Part shown: positions 30,725 to 35,682 of the stretch, piece after piece | How the letters are laid out: each line of letters begins with the position of its first letter | Numbering within the stretch: the first letter of the stretch is position 1 | Notes under the pieces: model-generated | Seen by the model: only the letters and a program-made list of their open reading frames with translations | The model's database searches: none | What the model was told of the DNA's origin: nothing | Translations under genes and position numbers: made by a program | DNA from: Candidatus Nitrosopumilus sp. | GTDB taxonomy: Archaea; Thermoproteota; Nitrososphaeria; Nitrososphaerales; Nitrosopumilaceae | Reading direction: 5' to 3' | Assembly: GCA_029863275.1 (NCBI GenBank) | Contig: JAOTVS010000014.1 | Span: 1 to 35,682, forward strand | DNA length: 35,682 bases

Positions 30725-30908
30725 GCACAGAAGCTAAACCCCCCTTGAATTTTAGTCATAATAGGCATAATGTGATTTTATTGGAATTGGTGATTTTTGG
30801 GGGGGGTTTAACACCTATGCCTATCCTGTACATGCAATCACAAAACCACCTTGATGTCCCAGCTAAAGAGTTGCTAGTTTTTTTAGCTAGGCGTGAAAGC
30901 TAAACCCC
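30725..30908. other. Intergenic segment with competing long-range stems (possible structured RNA)
   Basis: The 363-nt space between convergent genes (30579-30941) holds no gene I accept. TAAACCCCCC (30735-30744) can pair perfectly with GGGGGGTTTA (30801-30810). The same G-run can instead pair with TAAACCCC at 30901-30908. ATAGGCATA (30761-30769) is complementary to TATGCCTAT (30816-30824), crossing the first stem. TGTGATT (30771-30777) is complementary to AATCACA (30836-30842). GCTAAACCCC occurs twice as a direct repeat (30733, 30899). No matching known RNA family. Confidence 0.4.
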
Positions 30909-30941
30909 AGGATTTAGGTAAAAAATAAAAAAGTTGTAGGG

Positions 30942-31562
30942 TTATGGGCCCTCAACAAATGGAAGACCTACAGGTCCATCAACCAATTCTGTGATTCCAA
31001 GATTTGCAATTGGACAAATTGGTTCCTCATCCTCATCCAATCCCATATCACCAATAGTACCGGTAGCTGCTGCTCCGGCTAAGTCAGATGCTTCAAGATG
31101 TAGGGTATCCTTAAAGACTCTGAAATCTGCTTTGGGACTTTCCAAACCAATTACACAGAAATTTTCATCAAAGAATGCTCTGTGAGGATGGAATCCCTGA
31201 ACAGGAGATGATCTAATTGCTTGACATTGAGGACTTTTATCATCAGGACATGCAACTGCATCGAAAGCTGCTTGATCGTTTATTCTATGATGTATTGTAA
31301 TTGCATCAACTGCTAAAGCGGTTCCTTCTGGTGCATCTTCAGGGGTTTCAATTACCCAAGCCCAAAAGGTCACAAGATCAGGAGCTTCTTTAGAATTGAT
31401 ATGTTGAAGTCTTTCTGCAACTTGCATGGAATGTGTTTCTCCATCTGAAGATGCTTCTTTGATATCTAACATATCAGCTACTGCGGCATATGCGCCTGTA
31501 GAAATCATTGAGACTGCGAAAAGTGCAGCTAATGAAATTCCCGAGATAGTCTTTGTATTCAT
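30942..31562 (-). CDS. Secreted protein of unknown function
   Basis: A 206-residue protein with a classic signal peptide (MNTKTISGISLAALFAVSMI then STGAYA, cleavage near residue 26). The mature part is acidic, with several Cys (about residues 112, 120, 145 and 189), and includes VTFWAWVIETPEDAPEGTAL and a FHPHRAFFDENFCVIGLESP segment. It looks globular, extracellular and possibly metal-binding through the FHPHRAFFD His residues. Its region is visibly more GC-rich than the surrounding spacers. I know no family. ATG start; the gene stands alone. Confidence 0.75.
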   Translation of the reverse strand: MNTKTISGISLAALFAVSMISTGAYAAVADMLDIKEASSDGETHSMQVAERLQHINSKEAPDLVTFWAWVIETPEDAPEGTALAVDAITIHHRINDQAAFDAVACPDDKSPQCQAIRSSPVQGFHPHRAFFDENFCVIGLESPKADFRVFKDTLHLEASDLAGAAATGTIGDMGLDEDEEPICPIANLGITELVDGPVGLPFVEGP

Positions 31563-31735
31563 TGGTACAATTCAATAAAATCCATCATTTAAGATTTTCT
31601 TACTGTCACACCAAAATTACGACAAATGCAGACACCTATTCGACCAAAGTCAAAGCAGCAAAAAACCGCCTTGCTTTTGATCAAAAATCCTACAACAAAA
31701 CATTACATAATGATGTGTTTGCCCAAATGCAACAA

Positions 31736-31981
31736 TTATCGTGGTTCAAAGCAGGATGTCATATCCATATTATACTGCATTTGCTGCTCATCAGTTATTT
31801 TGGTAAATTCTAGAGTCATCGCAAATTCAGTCATCTGCCCACAATCCCAGCCAGACCAGAATTTTGTACCATTTTCCTCAAAGTAGCCTGCAGCCCCATA
31901 CGCAATTATTAATGGAACTGCAATTATTGCCACAATCACTGCAATTTTCATGTAATCTTTCCGTGTGTACTTTTTCTCCAA
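31736..31981 (-). CDS. Small single-pass membrane protein
   Basis: An 81-residue protein with a basic N-terminus (MEKKYTRKDYMK), one helix (IAVIVAIIAVPLIIAYGAAG) and a polar outer part with two Cys (FWSGWDCGQMTEFAMTLEF, then DMTSCFEPR) that could form a disulfide. Transcribed leftward, divergent from the next plus-strand gene. The overlapping plus-strand frames lack such a pattern. Function unknown. Confidence 0.65.
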   Translation of the reverse strand: MEKKYTRKDYMKIAVIVAIIAVPLIIAYGAAGYFEENGTKFWSGWDCGQMTEFAMTLEFTKITDEQQMQYNMDMTSCFEPR

Positions 31982-32173
31982 GTGTATTTTGCAAAAAATT
32001 TCTCTTATTTTACAGTATATTCAGTACATACAAAGTACATACTCTTTACATGTTTTCATCATGCTGTTTATTCTAAATCCCCTTCCCCTTTTTTGAGCAA
32101 ATACATACCCAAAATGAGAAAAGTTCCTTTTCGTTACGCATAGACTATATACTAAATTTATCAAAAATCAGTA
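31982..32173. promoter_or_regulatory. Divergent promoter region with GTACATAC direct repeat
   Basis: A 192-nt spacer between two membrane-protein genes. CTATATAC at 32145-32152 lies about 25 nt before the TTG at 32174, a good TATA position for a leaderless mRNA. Near the left end, GTACATAC is repeated directly with an AAA or CTCTTTACAT spacer (about 32023-32050), possibly an operator for the leftward gene. Confidence 0.5.
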
Positions 32174-32659
32174 TTGGCAGGAATTGGACTAGTTATTGTA
32201 ATTGCAGCAATAGTAATTTCAATGGCAGCTGCCTTGTATACATATACCCAATATCAAACAAATTTCATCACAGTAAATGCTGGAGAAGCAGTGATAGTTG
32301 GCCCCGTGCAGTATTTTATAACATTTGATGGAACCAATTCAGGAAACAAAGAAACCCAACCTGAGAACACCTTTGTGAAGATCCTGATAGATGCGGAGAA
32401 TATTAGTCAAGAGTCTACTAGAATATCAGGAGGTCAATTTTATCTTGTTGATGAAAATGATAAAAAGTATGAAGCAGTTTACGGAGGATTTTCTGAAAAA
32501 GATCTACTCAATCACAAATTTGATCCTGGAAAACCAACCAGTTGGACTACACAGTTTGATGTTCCATATGATGAACAAGAAAAATATCATATTGTTATTC
32601 GCCCATTAAAAGAGCAATCAACAGTTGATACTGCAATGATCTGTATTACAAATTGCTGA
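32174..32659 (+). CDS. Exported or membrane-anchored beta-sandwich protein (DUF4352-like)
   Basis: A 161-residue protein with an N-terminal hydrophobic anchor (IGLVIVIAAIVISMAAALYT, residues 4-23), then a beta-rich outer domain: VGPVQYFITFDGT, FVKILIDAENIS, GGQFYLVDENDKKYEAVYGG and a WTTQFDVPYDEQEKYHIVIR end. The pattern of a strand pair, a VxVDAxNxS-type strand and a D-x-x-G-K-x-Y turn resembles DUF4352 extracellular domains. The assignment is tentative. The final ICITNC pair could form a disulfide. Start is TTG with a TATA box 25 nt upstream. Confidence 0.7.
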   Translation: MAGIGLVIVIAAIVISMAAALYTYTQYQTNFITVNAGEAVIVGPVQYFITFDGTNSGNKETQPENTFVKILIDAENISQESTRISGGQFYLVDENDKKYEAVYGGFSEKDLLNHKFDPGKPTSWTTQFDVPYDEQEKYHIVIRPLKEQSTVDTAMICITNC

Positions 32660-32768
32660 TCGCAAAAAAAATAAAATTTTAGCAAAAAATATTGTCAATA
32701 TTTCCTAATATTGAGGCAATAATGTGTGACTTTAACCATATAACCGCAACGAATAGCCCCGTTTAGTA

Positions 32769-33083
32769 ATGGCATCCACTAAAGCATCACGTGCAGCAGC
32801 CGCAATAAAGGCAGCTCGTACGAGAAAAAGAAATGCAGCACTAAAAGCAGAAGCCGCAGCTAAAGCCGCAGCTAAAAGAAAGCGAAGTCGTGCAGCCAAG
32901 AAAGCAGTAGCTACTAGAAAAGCAGCTCCAAAAAGAAGAGCAGCTCCTAGAAGAACTGCAGCTAAAAGAGCAGCTCCTAGAAGAACTGCAGCTAAAAGAG
33001 CAGCTCCAAAAAGAAGAGCAGCTCCTAGAAGAACTGCAGCTAAAAGAGCAGCTCCAAAAAGAAGAGCAGCAAGAAGACGATAA
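32769..33083 (+). CDS. Histone H1-like Lys/Arg/Ala-rich repeat protein
   Basis: A 104-residue protein made almost wholly of Ala, Lys and Arg with a few Pro, Ser and Thr. It starts MASTKASRAAAAIKAARTRK and turns from residue about 50 into repeats of AAPKRR and AAPRRTAAKR. There is no globular domain. The composition resembles histone H1 C-terminal tails and bacterial H1-like proteins, so non-specific DNA or RNA binding in the nucleoid is likely. It stands alone with its own promoter (TTTAACCATATAACC, about 32732-32746). A T-rich stretch follows. Function is inferred from composition only. Confidence 0.85.
   Translation: MASTKASRAAAAIKAARTRKRNAALKAEAAAKAAAKRKRSRAAKKAVATRKAAPKRRAAPRRTAAKRAAPRRTAAKRAAPKRRAAPRRTAAKRAAPKRRAARRR
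32923..33066 (+). repeat. Tandem 18-bp and 30-bp units inside the H1-like gene
   Basis: The 18-nt unit CAGCTCCAAAAAGAAGAG occurs at 32923, 33001 and 33049. A 30-nt unit starting CAGCTCCTAGAAGAACTGCA occurs at 32941, 32971 and 33019. Copies are identical, giving the order a-b-b-a-b-a. Identity at silent positions shows recent unequal recombination or replication slippage. Confidence 0.92.
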
Positions 33084-33096
33084 GCTGCTTTTACTA

Positions 33097-33120
33097 ACTT
33101 TTTTCTATAATTTTTTTTTG
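33097..33120 (+). terminator. T-rich terminator after the H1-like gene
   Basis: Two T-runs (ACTTTTTTCT and AATTTTTTTTTG) start 14 nt after the stop, as expected for archaeal intrinsic termination. Confidence 0.55.
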
Positions 33121-33130
33121 TTTAAAAAAA

Positions 33131-33158
33131 ATATTTCTAAATTCGAATTTAGAAATAT
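33131..33158. repeat. Palindromic element, perfect 28-nt copy
   Basis: A perfect 28-nt palindrome: left arm ATATTTCTAAATTC, right arm its exact complement. The inner 22 nt match the elements at 29085 and 29760 except at two positions around TCGA. It lies between convergent genes, 9 nt after the stop of the PPOX gene (minus strand) and after a T-rich terminator. Confidence 0.85.
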
Positions 33159-33167
33159 AATAATTTT

Positions 33168-33572
33168 CTAGTCATCCATTTTCATTTCAGGCAAGACAAA
33201 AACATGTGAAGGTTTTATCTTAAGGATAATTCGTTTTTCATTTTCACGTTTGAAAGGATAGTGTGAACGAGCAAGATATTTCCAAGTGAGTTTGTCGGCA
33301 TGTTTATAATCATAATCTGGGATCACTTCAATTACTTTTCCCCTGATGGTCGTCATGTCAAGAGGATTATCATTTGAAACAACAGATACTGCAACACGTG
33401 GATCACTTAGAATGTTTTTGTGTTTGATTCTACCTTCAGCTGTATTTATCAAAATGTATCCATCCTCATAGTTTGCCCAAACAGGGGATAATTGAGGAGA
33501 TCCATCTTTCATTATAGTTGCAATAAATACCAAATTTTTATCTTGAAATAATTTAACAACTTTTTCATCCAT
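33168..33572 (-). CDS. PPOX-class flavin/F420-binding protein
   Basis: A 134-residue split-barrel protein of the pyridoxamine-phosphate-oxidase-like superfamily. N-terminal pattern NLVFIATIMKDGSPQLSPVW (about 13-32), then YILINTAEGRIKHKNILSDP, with RVAVSVVS and a C-terminal IRGKVIEV strand. The form with RIKHKNIxxDPRVAVSV is typical of F420- or flavin-dependent reductases of this class in archaea and actinobacteria. F420 is plausible because Nitrososphaerota make it. The substrate is not predictable. ATG start. It is cotranscribed with, or independent of, the ArsR-type gene 72 nt upstream. Confidence 0.85.
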   Translation of the reverse strand: MDEKVVKLFQDKNLVFIATIMKDGSPQLSPVWANYEDGYILINTAEGRIKHKNILSDPRVAVSVVSNDNPLDMTTIRGKVIEVIPDYDYKHADKLTWKYLARSHYPFKRENEKRIILKIKPSHVFVLPEMKMDD

Positions 33573-33644
33573 ATAATTAATTTAAAATCCCATTAGATAA
33601 TAATCATACCATGTTGAAAAATAAGGGGAATTAAATTAAAGCAG

Positions 33645-34154
33645 TTATTTTTCTTCTTTTTCTAATATATTAGTCACAGCTCTATTCATAATCTCCATCA
33701 CTAAATACTGGGAATAATCTACAGGATCTTTTGTTTTACCCTTTTTTAATTTGGTAGTTTTTGGAACTAAATTTTTTAGAATTTTCTCAATTTTAATCGA
33801 AGTGCTATCTATTACTTTAGAGTATTTTAAATCAAAATCATCTGGGGCTTGATATCCCAAAAGTTTTGTCGATGTACTGTAAAATTTTGTGATTGCACCG
33901 CGAGATTCTTCAATTCTAACAATTTCCACCAAACCAGAATTTTTTAGAATTTCTAAATGGTGTCTTACAGTTGTTAATGCTTTTTTGTATCCTGTCTTTT
34001 TTAATTCGCTACAAATTTGTTCGGCTGACAATGAATGCTGGTATAAAATTTCCATAATTTTTGCACGTAACGGGTCTTCTATTGCACGTGCATGCTCCAT
34101 ACTTGTGGTAACAATTCTATTTACTTTGATTGGTTTTTCTAATAATGTAGACAT
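33645..34154 (-). CDS. ArsR-type winged-helix transcription regulator
   Basis: A 169-residue regulator. The winged helix-turn-helix lies at about 22-95: HARAIEDPLRAKIMEILYQH, the recognition region SAEQICSELKKTGYKKALTT then VRHHLEILKNSGLVEIVRIE. The C-terminal half (about 105-165) is helical and basic and may dimerise or sense a signal; I see no metal-binding Cys pair typical of metal sensors. Two near-identical AT-rich repeats spaced 40 nt lie upstream and could be its own operators. The PPOX gene follows downstream on the same strand. Confidence 0.85.
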   Translation of the reverse strand: MSTLLEKPIKVNRIVTTSMEHARAIEDPLRAKIMEILYQHSLSAEQICSELKKTGYKKALTTVRHHLEILKNSGLVEIVRIEESRGAITKFYSTSTKLLGYQAPDDFDLKYSKVIDSTSIKIEKILKNLVPKTTKLKKGKTKDPVDYSQYLVMEIMNRAVTNILEKEEK

Positions 34155-34399
34155 ACAAAATAGCCTCTAATTCTGATCTAAAAGATCCTTGTATCATATT
34201 TTTTTGTCTAATCGCATTAATTTTTATCCACTATTATAATTATTGAATTGTTATAATAAATAGAATTCCAATATCATAATTATTGTATTGTTATTAGATT
34301 TATTGTTAGCATTACAATGAATATGATATTGATGGAGTCAATATTGTAACAGCGTTAAAAATTATTGGAAATATGAAAAATAACCAATTTGAATAACAT
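34155..34399. promoter_or_regulatory. AT-rich intergenic region with paired direct repeats and a dyad
   Basis: ATAATTATTG-A-ATTGTTAT (34236-34254) and ATAATTATTG-T-ATTGTTAT (34276-34294) differ at one of 19 positions and are exactly 40 nt apart, close to four helical turns, so one protein could contact both on the same DNA face. Further right, ATATTGA-TGGAG-TCAATAT (34326-34344) is a 7-bp inverted repeat. This space precedes the ArsR-type gene (leftward) and a possible small ORF (rightward). Confidence 0.5.
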
Positions 34400-34534
34400 A
34401 TGTCAAAAAATGGTCTAAATCAGGATATGTTGATGGACCTGCAAGAATGTCTTAAAATTAAATTCGAGTTAAACATTAGCTCCCAGTCAACAAACAGTAA
34501 AGAATTAAGAAATTTAGAGGGAATGACCAGTTAA
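34400..34534 (+). CDS. Possible 44-residue protein overlapping the purC end
   Basis: An ATG frame of 44 codons (MSKNGLNQDMLMDLQECLKI, then KFELNISSQSTNSKELRNLE and GMTS) runs into the convergent purC stop, overlapping it by 21 nt. The first half is a plausible amphipathic helix. There is no family match and no strong start context, so it may be a chance frame. Confidence 0.3.
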   Translation: MSKNGLNQDMLMDLQECLKIKFELNISSQSTNSKELRNLEGMTS

Positions 34535-35338
34535 TCGCTCAAACGCTGTCACATATCGGTCAGTCATTTTTTGGATTATTTTGTCAGGTATTGGAGGGGC
34601 AATAGGTTCTTTTCCTGCATTTCGTGCATCCTCAAATTGTTTTTGATATCCGTTAGCAGTCAACCAATCACGAAGTAGTTGTTTGTCATACGCCTCTTGA
34701 ATTTTTCCAGAAGCATAGTTGTTTTTTGACCATAATCTATACTCATCAGGCCCAATAGAATCACCCAATGTAATTTTTCCATCCAAAATTCCAAATTCTA
34801 GCTTCAAGTCAGCCAAAATAAAACCTGCAGCATCAGCTATTTCCGTCATCTTTTTGTAAATGTCAATAGATTTTTTTTCAAGCCAACAGTATTGTTCTTC
34901 AGTTACTAGTTTCATTTCAATGGCCTTGACTTTATTTATTGGAATATCATGTTCTGATTTTGTAGTAGGATCAAAAATTGGTTCAGGTAATTTTGCCGCA
35001 AGTGTTGTATCAGTTTCTTGCGGTAGTTGGACTAGATGATTTTCCCACCTACTAACAAGACTGCCGTAGAAATAACCTCGGACCACACATTCAATAGGAA
35101 GCATGGTCATCTTTTTTACAAGTATTTCAGAATCTGATAGTCTTTTTACAAAGTGGTTATCTATTTGTAATTCATTGAACCAAAATTCAGCAAATTTACA
35201 TAGCACTTCTCCTTTCTTGGGAATATTTTCCTTGAATTTCACATCAAAGGCTGAGACTCTATCTGAAAATTTGAAAACCAGAGTATCTTCATTGTATTCA
35301 TATAGATCTTTTACTTTACCTGATGTAAGAAATTTCAT
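34514..35338 (-). CDS. purC: Phosphoribosylaminoimidazole-succinocarboxamide (SAICAR) synthase
   Basis: A 274-residue purine-pathway enzyme that joins CAIR and aspartate using ATP. Signatures: FLTSGKVKDLYEYNEDTLVF at the N-terminus, SDRVSAFDVKFKENIPKKGE, LPIECVVRGYFYGSLVSRW (about 78-96), ILADLKLEFG and the LGDSIGPDEYRLW motif (about 190-204). The length is of the longer PurC form. The ATG has a Shine-Dalgarno-like GAGGAT about 6 nt upstream on the minus strand. The next gene leftward is convergent. No other purine gene is visible here. Confidence 0.95.
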   Translation of the reverse strand: MKFLTSGKVKDLYEYNEDTLVFKFSDRVSAFDVKFKENIPKKGEVLCKFAEFWFNELQIDNHFVKRLSDSEILVKKMTMLPIECVVRGYFYGSLVSRWENHLVQLPQETDTTLAAKLPEPIFDPTTKSEHDIPINKVKAIEMKLVTEEQYCWLEKKSIDIYKKMTEIADAAGFILADLKLEFGILDGKITLGDSIGPDEYRLWSKNNYASGKIQEAYDKQLLRDWLTANGYQKQFEDARNAGKEPIAPPIPDKIIQKMTDRYVTAFERLTGHSL

Positions 35339-35381
35339 TAAAAATCCTCAAAGCCCATTTGATTTAATTGCTCGGATGTTA

Positions 35382-35681
35382 TTAAGAGCCCATCATTCCA
35401 ACCATTTTTGGCGGAGTTCTGTATTCTTTGCTTGAAAAAATTTCATTATCTGCACTTACCATTACAAATTCCATAGAGTTATCTGAAGGGGGAGAAAGAA
35501 GAATTTTATCACCTGGTTCTAGAATTTTAAGATCTAGCGTATCACCATCTCCAAAATTAACATGAATGTTTGTTAGCGGTTTTGAGCCAGTATTTTGAAT
35601 TGTAACCCGACCAATATCAAATAGATTCTGCTTGTCAATTATTGGATCTACAAAAATTTCATACTCCTGTAATGGAATTGA
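35382..35681 (-). CDS. C-terminal part of a beta-sandwich protein (5' end outside window)
   Basis: A minus-strand frame open to the right edge gives 99 residues: PLQEYEIFVDPIIDKQNLFD, then GRVTIQNTGSKPLTNIHVNF, GDGDTLDLKILEPGDKILLS and a final KEYRTPPKMVGMMGS. The segment VTIQNTGSKPLTNIHVNFGD has the look of a CARDB/NEW1-type immunoglobulin-like fold that recurs in archaeal surface proteins. Orientation matches purC, whose start lies 43 nt after this stop, so they may share a transcript. The upstream part and any signal peptide are unseen. Confidence 0.6.
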   Translation of the reverse strand, partial: SIPLQEYEIFVDPIIDKQNLFDIGRVTIQNTGSKPLTNIHVNFGDGDTLDLKILEPGDKILLSPPSDNSMEFVMVSADNEIFSSKEYRTPPKMVGMMGS

Positions 35682-35682
35682 C

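Noticed and set aside
30706-30903. 65-codon plus-strand frame in the intergenic structured segment
   Set aside because: It runs through C8-like and G8 tracts and all complementary segments, has no plausible domain and mixes residues without a fold-like pattern. The base-pairing potential explains the sequence better.
30942-31562. Higher GC content in the secreted-protein gene as sign of transfer
   Set aside because: The shift is modest and typical of an expressed, Ala/Gly/Pro-rich coding sequence compared with AT-rich spacers.
1-35682. CRISPR arrays, rRNA genes, insertion sequences, integrases or attachment sites
   Set aside because: None seen. The only tandem or dispersed repeats are the coding repeats at 5181 and 32923, the palindromic elements and paired operators already listed. 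The tRNA-Asn has no adjacent integrase or duplicated 3' end.

Overview
The window is AT-rich archaeal DNA, most likely from an ammonia-oxidising Nitrososphaerota (Thaumarchaeota) of the Nitrosopumilus/Nitrosarchaeum type. The evidence is archaeal: a type II GAPDH, a proteasome alpha subunit, an ESCRT-III/CdvB paralog, an archaeal ribosomal cluster containing eS4 and Rpp29, a response regulator with a thaumarchaeal-style multi-zinc-ribbon output region, and secreted proteins carrying the WWxxGxIxDxxFxxGI repeat. Genes are dense, intergenic gaps are short, many starts are TTG, and several TATA-like boxes lie about 25 nt before the start codon, as expected for leaderless or short-leader archaeal mRNAs.

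Layout. 1-1575: the end of a CBS/CorC-type CNNM transporter, convergent with gap. 1619-6380 (minus strand): a three-gene operon of response regulator, processive family-2 glycosyltransferase and secreted NodB-fold deacetylase, which looks like a regulated exopolysaccharide module. 6684-9551: a membrane-anchored DsbA-like oxidoreductase, a bacterial/eukaryotic-type HMG-CoA synthase and a coupled unknown protein. 9676-14996: the biotin genes bioD, bioA, bioB and bioF, with a secreted protein between bioD and bioA. 15103-17145: a small membrane protein, then CcdA and a thioredoxin/C-terminal module, which is a split DipZ. 17243-20661: CdvB paralog, two unknown small genes, DUF371, psmA, a SPOUT RNA methyltransferase and another mini membrane protein. 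20757-28552: the ribosomal cluster uL3, uL4, uL23, uS19, uL22, uS3, uL29, Rpp29, uS17, uL14, uL24, eS4, uL5, uS14, uS8, uL6. 28583-35682: accessory-looking region with tRNA-Asn, small zinc-ribbon and membrane proteins, a DUF2299-like protein, secreted proteins, a histone-H1-like Lys/Arg/Ala repeat protein, a PPOX-family flavin or F420 protein, an ArsR-type regulator, purC and a partial gene.

The most interesting regulatory signal is a pair of 32-nt dyads with the architecture of a BirA operator (TGTTAACC-N14-GGTTAAC). One lies before bioB, where it is expected. The other lies before rpl3, at the head of the ribosomal cluster. If both bind the biotin ligase/repressor, ribosome synthesis would be tied to biotin supply in an organism whose carbon fixation needs a biotin enzyme. 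Other unexplained structure includes a palindrome built on TTTCTAAA/TTTAGAAA repeated in three intergenic regions, a 180-nt intergenic stretch whose G-run can pair with either of two flanking C-runs, a 9-bp inverted repeat before the CdvB paralog, and three mini membrane-protein genes of 36-40 codons. The ribosomal cluster also lacks uL2 and stops after uL6.
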